64,000 nt of DNA from Gilliamella sp. wkB178 (lineage in GTDB: Bacteria > Pseudomonadota > Gammaproteobacteria > Enterobacterales > Orbaceae), in the NCBI RefSeq assembly GCF_001690705.1, contig NZ_LZGK01000005.1, positions 1 to 64,000 on the forward strand. Reading direction: 5' to 3'. Position 1 is the stretch's first letter. Every line of letters starts with the position of its first letter. The translations under genes and the position numbers were made by a program. Of the stretch, positions 31,289-41,427 are shown piece after piece. The notes under the pieces were generated by a model. It was not told the DNA's origin, did no database searches, and was given only the letters and a program-made list of their open reading frames with translations.

Positions 31289-32680
31289 ATGAAAAAACCA
31301 TTATTATGCTTGCTATTGTTAATCAGTGGACTAAGTCATGCGACCGAAACAACTCTTGATTATGCCTATGGCGCCACAATTAAGCTAACTGATGAAACTA
31401 GCATGTATAATCGAATTGATCTTACTAATGATATCTATACCCAAACTATTTCAAGTGATTTAGATGATGTCAGAGTATTTAATCAGAAAGGACAACCGGT
31501 ACCTTATTCATTAGTTAATATCTACCAACAAAATAATGAGAGTCAAACATTCCCGGCCACTATCTACTCATTAGACAATAGCCGTAAAATTAATTCAGAT
31601 GATAATAGTAACCAAGATCTTGATCGCTACAATATCAATATCAATAGCAAAGATATTCAAATTAATCTTGATAAAACCACAGATAAAGATAGTAATAGTG
31701 CAACTTATTTACTACAAATTCCTGATGATATTAAAATAAAGCCACCTATAACTAGTTTATCGATTGATTTCGATACTACCAAAACTCAAAATTGGCAAGC
31801 AACGGCTGAGCTACTGTGTAGTTATGATTTGAAAAATTGGCGATCAGTGATGGATGATATTCCAATTATGTCACTTACTGATAACAATAATAACCAATCG
31901 CTTAAACTAAATACCATTGATATTCCGGCACACTATAATCAACAAGCTCGTTATTGGATTATCGTATTAACTACAAAACAAAATACCATTCCAAATATCA
32001 AAACCGTTGAATTTACCACTAACCATAATAGTACCGAAGTGGCCTTGTTCCCAATCAATTCCGTACTTACAAACTCAAATCATCAGGAAGCGACCTACGA
32101 GTTGCCATCACCACAACCTATTAAAGAGTTAACGGTACAACTGGCGGATACACGCTCGGTGTTACCACTTAGCATTTATTATAAAACCAGCAACGAAGAT
32201 AAAACCTGGCAGAAACTCAATGATTATATTATCCGTAGAGTTTATAGCGAAGATGAACCACAGCGCATTAAACTAGATCATAGCAATTTAAATATCCAAC
32301 AATTACAAATCAAAGCTATCAATGCTAGCTTTGATGATGCGCCTAAAATTACTGCATATCGCGATCGTATGAGTCTTATTTTTAATAGTAGCAATAATGG
32401 ACCGTTCATTTTAGCCTGGGGTTCTATCAAAGCAACTTCAGCATCGTTGACCGAGCAAGCATTACTTTCAAATGCGCAATCAGCGATAGATTTACCGCAA
32501 GCTTACCTTGGCGACAGAATTGAACTTGGTGGCAAAAATGCGTTAACTCAAACCACCACTGAACTGTCTCATTTTCCTAAATGGGTAATTTGGGTTTGTT
32601 TAATTGCTGGTGCTGTTTTCCTAATTTTCTTAGCGATTAAACTCGTCAATGAAATTAAAAAAACTGGTAATGAAGATTAA
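31289..32680 (+). CDS. DUF3999 exported, membrane-anchored protein
   Basis: A 463-residue protein with a cleavable signal peptide (MKKPLLCLLLLISGLSHA, cleavage near residue 18). A large extracytoplasmic region of predicted beta structure follows, then a single C-terminal membrane helix (WVIWVCLIAGAVFLIFLAI, about residues 434-452) with a short cytoplasmic tail rich in Lys and Glu. The layout and the DUF2339 gene directly upstream identify the DUF3999 family. Role unknown; it probably forms a complex with the DUF2339 protein. Asn and Asp are abundant in the extracytoplasmic part. Confidence 0.85.
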   Translation: MKKPLLCLLLLISGLSHATETTLDYAYGATIKLTDETSMYNRIDLTNDIYTQTISSDLDDVRVFNQKGQPVPYSLVNIYQQNNESQTFPATIYSLDNSRKINSDDNSNQDLDRYNININSKDIQINLDKTTDKDSNSATYLLQIPDDIKIKPPITSLSIDFDTTKTQNWQATAELLCSYDLKNWRSVMDDIPIMSLTDNNNNQSLKLNTIDIPAHYNQQARYWIIVLTTKQNTIPNIKTVEFTTNHNSTEVALFPINSVLTNSNHQEATYELPSPQPIKELTVQLADTRSVLPLSIYYKTSNEDKTWQKLNDYIIRRVYSEDEPQRIKLDHSNLNIQQLQIKAINASFDDAPKITAYRDRMSLIFNSSNNGPFILAWGSIKATSASLTEQALLSNAQSAIDLPQAYLGDRIELGGKNALTQTTTELSHFPKWVIWVCLIAGAVFLIFLAIKLVNEIKKTGNED

Positions 32681-32682
32681 TT

Positions 32683-32713
32683 AAAAAAATTCGCCGACTA
32701 CTGCAGTCGGCGA
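32683..32713 (-). terminator. glnS terminator (probably bidirectional)
   Basis: A perfect 9-bp stem, TCGCCGACT and AGTCGGCGA, with a 5-nt loop. On the minus strand it is followed by seven T, so it ends glnS transcripts; it may also serve the DUF3999 gene on the plus strand. Confidence 0.8.
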
Positions 32714-32719
32714 GAGTTA

Positions 32720-34399
32720 CTATTTTGTTGAAGATTCGTTCCAGCTATCTCTTAAGCCGACAGTACGATTAAACACCAAATGATTTTCAGTTGCATATTT
32801 ACTATCTAGGCAAAAATAACCTTCGCGTTCAAACTGATAAGCTTGTCCTGTCATGGCATTTTGTAAACTTGGTTCCACAAATCCTTGCTTAATAACTAAT
32901 GATGATGGATTAATGGTTGCTAAAAAGTCTTCCGCCGCTCCAGGATTTGGTGTATTAAACAAACGGTCATATAAACGAATTTCAGCTGGTTTAGCAAACT
33001 TAGCTGAAACCCAATGAATAACACCCTTAATTTTACGTCCATCTTCAGGATTTTTATTTAGTGTTGCCGGATCATAAGTACAATAAATAGTTTGAATATT
33101 GCCTTGGGCATCTTTTTCAACCTTATCGGCACGAATAACATAGGCATTACGTAAACGGACTTCTTTACCTAATACTAACCGTTTGTAGTTCTTATTTGCT
33201 TCTTCTCTAAAATCAGCACGATCGATATAAATCTCACGGGTAAAAGTCACTTCCCGATGACCAAGTTCAGGGCGATTAGGATGATTTGGCATACTCAGTA
33301 CTTCATCAAGGGTGTCGGAAAAGTTCTCAATAACTACTTTAACCGGATCGAGTACTGCCATAGCCCGAGGCGCGTTTTCGTTAAGATCTTCGCGAATACA
33401 AAACTCTAGTGTACTCATTTCAACGGTATTTTCTTGTTTAGTAATACCAATTCGCTGACAAAAATCACGAATAGACGCTGGAGTATAGCCACGGCGACGT
33501 AAACCGGAAATAGTTGGCATGCGCGGATCGTTCCAACCATCAACAATTTTTTCCGTTACTAATAAATTTAGTTTACGTTTTGACGTAATTGCATATTCTA
33601 AATTTAATCTCGAAAATTCATACTGATGTGGACGTGCACTAATGGTAATATTATCTAATACCCAATCATATAAACGGCGATTATCCTGAAATTCAAGTGT
33701 ACATAAAGAGTGCGTAATATTTTCAATCGCATCTGAAATGCAGTGAGTGAAGTCATACATTGGATAAATACACCATTTATTACCTGTTTGATGATGTTCA
33801 GCAAACTTAATGCGATATAAAACCGGATCGCGCATCACAATAAATGGCGACGCCATGTCGATTTTAGCGCGCAAACAAGCTTTCCCTTCGGCAAATTTAC
33901 CGTCCTTCATTTGCTTAAATAGGGCTAAATTTTCATCGACACTGCGATCTCGATAAGGACTATTTTTGCCTGCTTGGGTTAAAGTGCCACGGTATTCACG
34001 AATTTCGTCAGCCGAAAGTTCATCAACATAAGCTAAGCCTTTAGTAATTAATTCTATAGCAAATTTATAAAGTTGATCAAAATAATCAGAGGAGTGACAT
34101 ATTTCACCATCCCACTCGAAACCTAACCAACGCACATCCTCTTTGATTGATTCAACATATTCAACATCTTCTTTAACCGGATTGGTATCGTCAAAACGTA
34201 AATTGCATTTACCTTGATAATCTTTAGCAATACCAAAATTTAAACAAATTGATTTAGCATGGCCAATATGCAAATAACCATTAGGCTCAGGTGGAAAGCG
34301 AGTATGGATGGTTTTATATTTCCCTGCCGCAAGATCGGCATCAATAATCTGACGAATAAAATTAGTTGGACGAGTCTCTGCCGGTAGCGAACCGCTCAT
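32720..34399 (-). CDS. glnS: Glutaminyl-tRNA synthetase
   Basis: A 559-residue class I synthetase charging tRNA-Gln (E. coli 554). The ATP-binding HIGH motif is in [15 protein letters not shown] (about residues 36-50). The KMSKS equivalent appears as [10 protein letters not shown] (about 270-279). [24 protein letters not shown] and [12 protein letters not shown] are the tRNA-recognition blocks shared with E. coli GlnS. AGAGG precedes the ATG. The presence of direct GlnRS implies the organism does not need the transamidation route for Gln-tRNA. Confidence 0.97.
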   Translation of the reverse strand: MSGSLPAETRPTNFIRQIIDADLAAGKYKTIHTRFPPEPNGYLHIGHAKSICLNFGIAKDYQGKCNLRFDDTNPVKEDVEYVESIKEDVRWLGFEWDGEICHSSDYFDQLYKFAIELITKGLAYVDELSADEIREYRGTLTQAGKNSPYRDRSVDENLALFKQMKDGKFAEGKACLRAKIDMASPFIVMRDPVLYRIKFAEHHQTGNKWCIYPMYDFTHCISDAIENITHSLCTLEFQDNRRLYDWVLDNITISARPHQYEFSRLNLEYAITSKRKLNLLVTEKIVDGWNDPRMPTISGLRRRGYTPASIRDFCQRIGITKQENTVEMSTLEFCIREDLNENAPRAMAVLDPVKVVIENFSDTLDEVLSMPNHPNRPELGHREVTFTREIYIDRADFREEANKNYKRLVLGKEVRLRNAYVIRADKVEKDAQGNIQTIYCTYDPATLNKNPEDGRKIKGVIHWVSAKFAKPAEIRLYDRLFNTPNPGAAEDFLATINPSSLVIKQGFVEPSLQNAMTGQAYQFEREGYFCLDSKYATENHLVFNRTVGLRDSWNESSTK

Positions 34400-34706
34400 A
34401 AAAAACCTCTGATTTTATAATTAATAATGACTAATTTAATAAGCTATTTTAGTCACTGTTATCGTGTTGACCAAAGAATATAACAAATTTTTTGTTATTC
34501 CGAAATGGGAAAAACATAGTATTAAATCTATTGATGAAATTTATACGCAAAAAACAGTTGTTAGCAAACTATTTAATAACTATTTTTATATGATTTACCT
34601 GTTTGATTAAACATACTAAGCTAGTACAAGAAATGATGCATATTCATTGTTGATCAGTATAATAAGCAATAAAGTTCACTTATCATTAACAGAGAAATAG
34701 TTGCCG
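34400..34706. other. Divergent spacer between glnS and syd
   Basis: 307 bp with the promoters of both genes. An 8-bp inverted repeat with a 3-nt centre (ATAACAAA at 34480-34487, TTTGTTAT at 34491-34498) is the only distinct structure and may be an operator. A half FNR-like TTGATCAGTATAAT near 34650 is not convincing. No ORF. Confidence 0.4.
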
Positions 34707-35246
34707 ATGGACTCAACCGCTAAAACCGCCTTAATTGATTTTACTACACGCTGGATTAATCAGTTTGAATATGCTCCTCATAGTGAAGATTTACACGCAA
34801 TGCCTTCTCCATGCATTTTAACGACAAAACAACTAACAGTATATTGGCAACCTTTTTTATTAGAACCACCAAGAACGCTCACTATTATTGAACAAGTAGT
34901 TGGGATTACTTTACACCCCAATGCACACATTTTTTATGGGACTCAATATGCAGGTAATATGACGGCAAAATTAGCGGAAAATAATTTATTACTGCTTCAA
35001 GCTTGGAACGATGATGATTTTTCCAATTTAGAACAAAACTTAATTGCCCATTTATCTCAACAAAAAAAATTAAAACGTACTCCTACTATTTTTATTGCCT
35101 CAACCGATGAAGGCAGTGAAATAATCTCTATAAATAATTTAACGGGTGAAGTTGTAAAAGAAAATTTGATTTCAGCTGAATTAACCATATTAGCTAATAA
35201 TTTAACAACTTTTTTAAATAGACTTATTGTTACTGACCCAAAATAA
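34707..35246 (+). CDS. syd: SecY-interacting protein Syd
   Basis: A 179-residue protein matching E. coli Syd (181) along its length: MDSTAKTALIDFTTRW, MPSPCILTTKQLTVYWQPF, HIFYGTQYAGNM, LLQAWNDDDF..EQNLIAHL and NLTGEVVKE. Syd is a peripheral inner-membrane protein that binds SecY and is thought to monitor translocon assembly. The ATG at 34707 is used; a TTG two codons earlier has no better ribosome site. In E. coli syd is next to yqcC/queF; here it is divergent from glnS. Confidence 0.93.
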   Translation: MDSTAKTALIDFTTRWINQFEYAPHSEDLHAMPSPCILTTKQLTVYWQPFLLEPPRTLTIIEQVVGITLHPNAHIFYGTQYAGNMTAKLAENNLLLLQAWNDDDFSNLEQNLIAHLSQQKKLKRTPTIFIASTDEGSEIISINNLTGEVVKENLISAELTILANNLTTFLNRLIVTDPK

Positions 35247-35366
35247 ACCTTTAAAATAACAAAGCACTTACAGTTTACATTATTAGAATAGTAATTATCT
35301 AAATTGTATCTTACAAAATAATGTGTATATAATGCCTTTAAGGTAATTAAAAGAAATAGGTGATTT

Positions 35367-36542
35367 ATGTTTGAAAATTTAACCGCTGCTCCTGCAGATC
35401 CTATCCTTGGATTAGCAGATCTTTATAATAATGATGAACGCACTAATAAAATTAATTTAAGTGTTGGCGTATATAAAGATGAAACGACACAAACGCCTAT
35501 TCTAGCAAGTGTTAAAAAAGCTGAACACTTTTTATTAGATGACGAAACAACTAAAAGCTATTTACCAATTGTTGGTGTTAATGCATTTAATATAGCTACT
35601 CAAAATTTGCTTTTTGGTAGTGAAAACGAACGCGCAAAAACAGCGCAAGCGCCCGGAGGCACTGGTGCATTACGAATCATGGCGGATTTTTTAGCTCGCC
35701 GAACTAAAGTTAAACGAATTTGGGTTAGCAATCCTTCTTGGCCAAATCATCGTAGTGTATTCCAAACTGCGGGGCTTGAAGTGCGCGAATACCGTTATTA
35801 CAATGCACAAACTCGCGAACTCGACTTTGATGCCATGATGAATGATTTAGGTTCAGTTGTAGCTGGTGAGGCAGTATTATTTCATGGCTGCTGTCATAAT
35901 CCAACAGGCATTGATCCTACTCCTGAACAATGGCAAATAATTTCTGATTTAGCTGTAAAAAATGGTTGGTTACCACTATTTGATTTAGCGTATCAGGGAT
36001 TTGGACAAGGTTTAGAAGAAGATGTGTATGGTTTAAGACTATTTGCCAACTCACAACCAGAATTACTGATTGCTAGTTCATATTCTAAAAATTTTGGTCT
36101 TTACAATGAACGCGTTGGTGCCTTTACTTTAATTGCAGCTAATGCAGATATTGCTAACCGCGCCTTTAGTCAGGTTAAGACGATTATTCGAGCTAATTAT
36201 TCTAATCCACCTGCACATGGGGCAAAAATTGTTTCTTATATTTTAAATTCACCAGAATTGAAAGATGAATGGATTGATGAATTAACAGGTATGCGCCAAC
36301 GAATTCATCGTATGCGCCAATTATTTGTTAAAACCTTGCAAGAAAAAGGAGCGAACCAAGATTTTAGTTTTATTGCTAAACAAAATGGTATGTTTTCCTT
36401 TAGTGGTTTGAATGAAGAACAAGTTCTCAAATTACGTAACGATTATGGTATTTACATTGTAAATTCTGGACGTATCAATGTAGCAGGAATGACACTTGAT
36501 AATATGTCCAGACTATGCGAATCCATTGTTGAAGTTTTATAA
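35367..36542 (+). CDS. aspC: Aspartate aminotransferase
   Basis: A 391-residue PLP enzyme interconverting aspartate/2-oxoglutarate and oxaloacetate/glutamate. It is colinear with E. coli AspC (396) and closer to it than to TyrB. The PLP-binding lysine is in [15 protein letters not shown] (about residues 236-250). GGTGALR (about 100-106) holds the phosphate, [14 protein letters not shown] contains the Asn contacting PLP, and NGMFSFSGL and [12 protein letters not shown] complete the active site. A ribosome site TAGGTGA lies 6 bp before the ATG. Confidence 0.95.
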   Translation: MFENLTAAPADPILGLADLYNNDERTNKINLSVGVYKDETTQTPILASVKKAEHFLLDDETTKSYLPIVGVNAFNIATQNLLFGSENERAKTAQAPGGTGALRIMADFLARRTKVKRIWVSNPSWPNHRSVFQTAGLEVREYRYYNAQTRELDFDAMMNDLGSVVAGEAVLFHGCCHNPTGIDPTPEQWQIISDLAVKNGWLPLFDLAYQGFGQGLEEDVYGLRLFANSQPELLIASSYSKNFGLYNERVGAFTLIAANADIANRAFSQVKTIIRANYSNPPAHGAKIVSYILNSPELKDEWIDELTGMRQRIHRMRQLFVKTLQEKGANQDFSFIAKQNGMFSFSGLNEEQVLKLRNDYGIYIVNSGRINVAGMTLDNMSRLCESIVEVL

Positions 36543-36550
36543 AATATTTA

Positions 36551-36588
36551 AATGGCTTGATAACAATTTAACTTTTAATCAAGCCATT
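36551..36588 (+). terminator. Putative aspC terminator
   Basis: A perfect 11-bp inverted repeat, AATGGCTTGAT (36551-36561) and ATCAAGCCATT (36578-36588), with a 16-nt loop, lies 9 bp after the aspC stop codon. Only a short T tract (ACTGTTT) follows. Confidence 0.5.
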
Positions 36589-36676
36589 ACTGTTTATGAA
36601 TAGCAACTTTTTAATTCACAAATAGGCACCTTATTCTATAAGGCTAATTACCAATAAAAAAATTAAAAATCTAATT

Positions 36677-37162
36677 ATGTCAATTTGTTATATCGCTTTA
36701 GGTAGCAATTTGGAAGACCCTTTTGCCCAAGCCAATCGAGCTATTATGGCTTTGCAACAGTTACCACAAAGCAAAGTTATTGATGTTTCCCCCTTTTACC
36801 GCAGTAAACCACTTGGACCGCAGGACCAAAATGATTATCTAAATGCAGTCATTAAAATGCATACCACTTTATCGCCAATAGCATTGCTTGATCAGCTACA
36901 GGCAATAGAACAATCACAGGGACGAGTGCGTAAGCAAAATCGCTGGGGAGCCAGAACCTTAGATCTCGATATATTACTGTATGATGATTTAGTTATTGAT
37001 AGTGAAAGGCTGACAATCCCACATTACCATATGAAACATAGAGAGTTTGTCCTCTACCCATTATTTGATATAGAACCACAACTTATCTTACCTGATAACG
37101 AAAAATTACTCGATTTAGTGAGCAAATGTGCTAAAAATGGACTTAAAAAGTGGCATGAATAA
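36677..37162 (+). CDS. folK: 2-amino-4-hydroxy-6-hydroxymethyldihydropteridine pyrophosphokinase
   Basis: A 161-residue HPPK that transfers pyrophosphate from ATP to 6-hydroxymethyl-dihydropterin in folate synthesis. YIALGSNLEDP at the N-terminus, FYRSKPLGPQDQNDYLNAV (about residues 41-59) and the signature NRWGARTLDLDILLYDD (about 92-108, metal-binding aspartates) are present. Length agrees with E. coli (159). The usual upstream partner pcnB is missing. No clear Shine-Dalgarno is seen. Confidence 0.95.
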   Translation: MSICYIALGSNLEDPFAQANRAIMALQQLPQSKVIDVSPFYRSKPLGPQDQNDYLNAVIKMHTTLSPIALLDQLQAIEQSQGRVRKQNRWGARTLDLDILLYDDLVIDSERLTIPHYHMKHREFVLYPLFDIEPQLILPDNEKLLDLVSKCAKNGLKKWHE

Positions 37163-37231
37163 TTATTTTCATTAATAACATAGAGTTGTATTAAATCGCA
37201 CTATTTACCGCAAAAAAATGATAAAAAAAAT

Positions 37232-37259
37232 TTGCCAACGGCTAAATTATTGCTATAGT
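37232..37259 (+). promoter_or_regulatory. Promoter of dksA
   Basis: A -35 TTGCCA (37232-37237), a 16-bp spacer and a -10 TATAGT (37254-37259), with TG one base before the -10 (extended -10 form). It lies about 40 bp upstream of the dksA start codon. Confidence 0.6.
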
Positions 37260-37297
37260 TTAGCGCTTGCAAATAATCTGTTCTAAAGGAGATTGCT

Positions 37298-37753
37298 GTG
37301 AAAAAGGAACAAAAAGTAAATACATCTTCTCTAAGCCTACTCTCAATTGCCGGGCTGAAGCCTTATAAAGAGGCTAAAGGTGAGGAGTATATGAATCCTA
37401 AGCAATTAAAACATTTTAAACTTATCTTAGAAGCATGGTTAGCTCAACTACAAGGTGAAATGGGTAAAACTGTTTCGCATATGCAAGATGAGGCAGCAAA
37501 CTTCCCTGACCCAGCGGATCGGGCAACACAGGAAGAAGAGTTCAGCTTAGAACTGCGTGCTCGAGATAGGGAACGTAAACTTATCAAGAAAATTGAAAAA
37601 ACCTTAAAGAAAATCGAAACAGATGATTTTGGTTATTGTGAATCTTGTGGTGTAGAAATTGGTATTCGTCGTTTAGAAGCAAGACCAACAGCTGACTTAT
37701 GTATTGACTGTAAAACACTGGCTGAACTACGTGAAAAACAAATGGGTATGTAA
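37298..37753 (+). CDS. dksA: RNA polymerase-binding factor DksA
   Basis: A 151-residue secondary-channel factor that acts with ppGpp to control rRNA and amino-acid promoters. The coiled-coil (about residues 33-105) carries the acidic tip FPDPADRA (two Asp, about 71-78). The zinc finger CESC...CIDC (about 114-138) is nearly identical to E. coli DksA. The start is GTG at 37298 with AAAGGAG 6 bp upstream. gluQ follows with a 39-bp gap, as in E. coli. The rrn P1 promoter at the left end of the window is a plausible target. Confidence 0.96.
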   Translation: MKKEQKVNTSSLSLLSIAGLKPYKEAKGEEYMNPKQLKHFKLILEAWLAQLQGEMGKTVSHMQDEAANFPDPADRATQEEEFSLELRARDRERKLIKKIEKTLKKIETDDFGYCESCGVEIGIRRLEARPTADLCIDCKTLAELREKQMGM

Positions 37754-37792
37754 TTACTCTTTGCAGTAATATTGATGATTATTTGATGCACC

Positions 37793-38683
37793 ATGCGTTA
37801 TATTGGTCGTTTTGCACCATCACCTTCGGGACCACTACATTTCGGTTCGTTGGTGACAGCGATTGGTAGTTATCTACAAGCTAAGTCTAAAAATGGCAAA
37901 TGGTTGGTTCGCATTGAAGATATCGATCCGCCACGTGAAGTCAAAGGCGCATCATCCCTGATTCTAAAAACATTAGAAGCACTCAATTTATACTGGGATG
38001 ATGACATCTTATATCAATCGGCTTGTAGTGAACGTTACTATGCAGCTTTACAGTACTTACTTGATAAACAACTTGCATATTATTGTGACTGTACTCGCCA
38101 ACGAATCCACAATCTACCTAATAGCCTTTATGATGGTTTTTGCCGCAATCGGCATCTATGCCAGTCTGCTAGCCAACAACTTGCGATACGTTTAAAACAA
38201 AGTTACCCTATTTATCAATTTACCGATCAAATTCAGGGTTTACAAAATGTCAACATCGCCAATGCTCAAGAAGATTTTGTTATTCATCGTAAAGATGGCT
38301 TGTTTGCTTATAATTTAGTTGTAGTACTCGATGATCATCTGCAAGGCATTACTGAAATTGTTCGTGGTGCAGATTTATTGCCCGTTACAGCTAAACAAAT
38401 TTCGCTTTACCAACTATTTAATTTACCTGTGCCCACATATTGTCATTTACCATTGGTATTAGATAATAATGGTAATAAACTTTCCAAACAAAATCATGCT
38501 CAAGCAATTGATCTAAATAATCTGACTTCCGCGACAGTTCAAGCATTACAATTTTTGGGGCAAATTATTCCGGAAAATTGGCAAGATGCTAACCAACAAC
38601 AACTTTTAGAGTGGGCCATTGAACATTGGGATTTAACTAAGGTTCCCCAGCAAAATAGTCTATTACCCACCAATATAAGATAA
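37793..38683 (+). CDS. gluQ: Glutamyl-Q tRNA(Asp) synthetase
   Basis: A 296-residue truncated GluRS-like enzyme that attaches glutamate to the queuosine base of tRNA-Asp. It has the catalytic core but lacks an anticodon-binding domain. The HIGH-like motif is FAPSPSGPLHFGSL (about residues 7-20). Zn ligands are in YCDCTRQRI and further Cys (CRNRHLC). The KMSKS equivalent is NKLSKQNHA (about 226-234). Its position after dksA matches E. coli (yadB). The last 21 bp overlap the convergent moaA gene. Confidence 0.94.
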   Translation: MRYIGRFAPSPSGPLHFGSLVTAIGSYLQAKSKNGKWLVRIEDIDPPREVKGASSLILKTLEALNLYWDDDILYQSACSERYYAALQYLLDKQLAYYCDCTRQRIHNLPNSLYDGFCRNRHLCQSASQQLAIRLKQSYPIYQFTDQIQGLQNVNIANAQEDFVIHRKDGLFAYNLVVVLDDHLQGITEIVRGADLLPVTAKQISLYQLFNLPVPTYCHLPLVLDNNGNKLSKQNHAQAIDLNNLTSATVQALQFLGQIIPENWQDANQQQLLEWAIEHWDLTKVPQQNSLLPTNIR

Positions 38684-39637
38684 GTTAGGTAAAATACCCA
38701 CCTTATGGTCATGTAAAAAGTGTTTTTCAGGCTTGCTCATCAATGAGGCATAAATTCTAGCTTTTAATTGTTCTTTTTGATCGGCACTAATTAACAAATC
38801 ACGTAAATCTACCGCAGCATCACCAAATAAACAGTAATGTAATTTACCCAGTGACGAAACTCGTAATCGATTACAACTTTTACAAAAATCTTTGGAATAC
38901 GGCATGATTAACCCAATTTTACCTTGGTAATCACTGTGCGAATACACTTTAGCTGGCCCTGATAATGCCACTTTCGGTTGCAATTGCCACCCTTGGGCAA
39001 TGAGTTGAGTTTCAATCAAATTACCGGCTAAATGATAACGATTAAATACTTCATCGCTTTCACCTGTTTCCATAAGTTCAATAAAACGTAAATCTACAGG
39101 ACGGTGTTTAATCCAAGCTAAATAATCGCTGAGATTATCATTCATATTTTTCATCAACACGGTGTTAATTTTGACTTTTTTAATACCGACTTCTAATGAT
39201 TTTTCAACACATTGAACTATTTCTTTAAGTTTATCTTGACCAGTAATTAATTTAAATAAATGAGGTGAAAAACTATCAATACTAATATTTACCGCATTTA
39301 AACCTGCTTGCTGCCAGTGGGAAATATTCTTTAATAATCGCGAACCATTAGTAGTAATAGCCAATTCTTTAATGCTTGGATAAGATGAGATCATTGATAA
39401 AATATCAGCAAAATCGCGACGTAAGGTTGGTTCACCACCGGTTAAACGAATTTTATGCACGCCTAACTCAGTAAATGTGGCCACAATATTATTGATTTCA
39501 TTTAGTGATAAAAATCTGTGGTCATTATTAGGATGATAACCTTGAGGTAAACAGTACTGACACTGGAAATTACACTGCTCAGTAATCGATAAGCGTAGGT
39601 ATTGAAATCGACGTTGATAATTATCCATTAATTGCAT
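38663..39637 (-). CDS. moaA: GTP 3',8-cyclase MoaA
   Basis: A 324-residue radical-SAM enzyme that, with MoaC, converts GTP to cyclic pyranopterin monophosphate, the first step of molybdenum-cofactor synthesis. The N-terminal cluster is CNFQCQYC (C22, C26, C29); the C-terminal GTP-binding cluster is CKSC...YC (about residues 261-280); the protein ends in the conserved GG tail. moaB-E are not adjacent. The formate dehydrogenase in this window needs the cofactor. The 3' end overlaps gluQ by 21 bp. The ATG at 39637 is used; another ATG three codons later is possible. No Moco riboswitch was recognised upstream. Confidence 0.94.
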   Translation of the reverse strand: MQLMDNYQRRFQYLRLSITEQCNFQCQYCLPQGYHPNNDHRFLSLNEINNIVATFTELGVHKIRLTGGEPTLRRDFADILSMISSYPSIKELAITTNGSRLLKNISHWQQAGLNAVNISIDSFSPHLFKLITGQDKLKEIVQCVEKSLEVGIKKVKINTVLMKNMNDNLSDYLAWIKHRPVDLRFIELMETGESDEVFNRYHLAGNLIETQLIAQGWQLQPKVALSGPAKVYSHSDYQGKIGLIMPYSKDFCKSCNRLRVSSLGKLHYCLFGDAAVDLRDLLISADQKEQLKARIYASLMSKPEKHFLHDHKVGILPNLSYIGG

Positions 39638-39979
39638 AGTTTATAAACACCTTATCCAAATCGGGAAGCATAGCCATTTCTGAACTATACCGCGGCTAAT
39701 TCACCATATGAAGTCATTATCGATATCACTTAGGTATAAAAAGCTTCAGAGTTTAATTTAGTTTAGCATAAGCCAATTTTTTTGACTATGAGCAATTTGA
39801 GCGATGCCATAATTAGCAATATAAATTATTTTATTTTGTAAAGATATTTCAGACTAATTCATCATTTTAATAATAAATCTGACTAAAGCGGTGTAGATAT
39901 TGTTTTATGTTTTACTTATTAGTTTATTTTATGTATATAATGAATACCTTGTCGATAAAACCGTCAAATGGAGGTTGTG
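39638..39979. other. Divergent spacer between moaA and ppnN
   Basis: 342 bp. A consensus -10 TATAAT lies at 39936-39941 on the plus strand, about 40 bp upstream of the ppnN ATG; no matching -35 at 17 bp was identified. The moaA side contains nothing I can name, and no ORF or stable RNA structure is apparent. Confidence 0.4.
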
Positions 39980-41356
39980 ATGATCACCCATATTAGTCCA
40001 TTGGGATCAATGGATTTACTTGCTCAAGCTGAAGTGGATATTTTAAAAAGATCTGCTAACAGTGAACTTTATCAATTATTTAGAAATTGTTCACTAGCAA
40101 CACTAAATGCAGGTAGTAAAACTGATAACACTAAAGAATTACTGGATAGATTCCAATCATTTGAAATTAATGTGATTAGTAAAGAGCGCGGTGTTAAGTT
40201 AGAGTTGGTTAATGCACCGGAAAGTGCTTTTGTAGATCGTCGTATTATTCGTTCAATCCAAGCCAATCTTTTTGCGGTTTTACGTGATATTCTATTTTTA
40301 AATAGTCAGATAAGTGCCGTTAAACAGTTAGTCTCCAATGTTAAACTCGAAAGAGATCATTCCTTTTACGTCACCAATCTAGTATTTTCGATTTTACGTA
40401 ATGCTAATGCGCTGCATGTTGGGGAAGAACCAAACTTAGTTGTTTGCTGGGGTGGGCATTCAATTAATGAAAATGAATATTACTATGCACGCCAAGTTGG
40501 CATGCAACTTGGCCTACGTGAACTTAATATTTGTACTGGTTGTGGTCCAGGGATTATGGAAGCACCAATGAAAGGGGCTGCTGTGGGTCATGCTCAGCAA
40601 CGTTACAAAGACAGCCGTTTTATTGGTATGACTGAACCCTCAATTATTGCCGCCGAACCACCTAACGCCTTGGTTAACGAACTTATTATTATGCCTGATA
40701 TTGAAAAGCGTCTGGAGGCTTTTGTGCGTATAGCCCATGGTATTATCATATTCCCTGGAGGTCCTGGTACCGCTGAAGAATTACTGTATATTTTAGGTAT
40801 TTTATTAAATCCAGCCAATAAAGCCCAAACTCTACCACTTATTTTAACCGGACCTAAAGAGTGTGAGAGATACTTTACTGCCATTGATAATTTTATTCGC
40901 AGTGCTTTAGGTGATGAAGCGACCAAACTATATCAAATTGTGATTGATTCACCAGAACAAGTTGCTCGGATCATGAAAGAAGGAGTAAAACAGGTGAAAT
41001 CATCACGTTTGGCTACTGGCGATGCATATGGATTTAACTGGTTACTTAAAATTGATGAATCATTACAACATCCGTTCGATCCAACGCATGCAAATATGGC
41101 ATCGTTAAATCTGCACAAAGATCAGCCGGTTGAGCTATTAGCTGCGGATTTACGCCGGGCGTTTTCTGGTATTGTTGCTGGTAATGTCAAAGAGTTTGGC
41201 ATGAAGCTAATTGCCGAACATGGACCTTATAAATTACAAGGCGATCCGGAGATTATGCAGCACTTAGATAACTTATTACGCAGCTTCATTCAGCAAGACC
41301 GGATGAAATTGCCGGGTGGAACCGCCTATCAACCTTGTTATGAGATTTGTTATTAA
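39980..41356 (+). CDS. ppnN: Pyrimidine/purine nucleotide 5'-monophosphate nucleosidase PpnN
   Basis: A 458-residue LOG-family enzyme that cleaves nucleoside monophosphates to base and ribose 5-phosphate; in E. coli it is stimulated by (p)ppGpp. It is colinear with E. coli PpnN/YgdH (454): [14 protein letters not shown] at the start, a Rossmann-type core with [14 protein letters not shown] (about residues 192-205) and [13 protein letters not shown] (about 256-268), and a C-terminal extension. The ATG at 39980 is placed 5 bp after GGAGG; an ATG at 39968 overlaps that site and is rejected. Confidence 0.95.
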   Translation: MITHISPLGSMDLLAQAEVDILKRSANSELYQLFRNCSLATLNAGSKTDNTKELLDRFQSFEINVISKERGVKLELVNAPESAFVDRRIIRSIQANLFAVLRDILFLNSQISAVKQLVSNVKLERDHSFYVTNLVFSILRNANALHVGEEPNLVVCWGGHSINENEYYYARQVGMQLGLRELNICTGCGPGIMEAPMKGAAVGHAQQRYKDSRFIGMTEPSIIAAEPPNALVNELIIMPDIEKRLEAFVRIAHGIIIFPGGPGTAEELLYILGILLNPANKAQTLPLILTGPKECERYFTAIDNFIRSALGDEATKLYQIVIDSPEQVARIMKEGVKQVKSSRLATGDAYGFNWLLKIDESLQHPFDPTHANMASLNLHKDQPVELLAADLRRAFSGIVAGNVKEFGMKLIAEHGPYKLQGDPEIMQHLDNLLRSFIQQDRMKLPGGTAYQPCYEICY

Positions 41357-41381
41357 CTAAAAATCTAAGCAAATTTACACG

Positions 41382-41407
41382 TTCCGCCGATAATCACATC
41401 GGCGGAA
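41382..41407. terminator. Bidirectional terminator between ppnN and radA
   Basis: A perfect 10-bp stem, TTCCGCCGAT and ATCGGCGGAA, with a 6-nt loop, lies between two convergent genes. It is flanked by short A/T tracts on both sides. Confidence 0.65.
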
Positions 41408-41427
41408 AATCTTAGCTATGAATATTT

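Noticed and set aside
34645-34665. FNR-like TTGATCAGTATAAT before syd
   Set aside because: Only the left half-site matches the consensus; the right half has three mismatches of five.
39638-39967. Possible molybdenum-cofactor riboswitch in the moaA leader
   Set aside because: I looked for the conserved purine-rich blocks and stems on the minus strand and did not find them.
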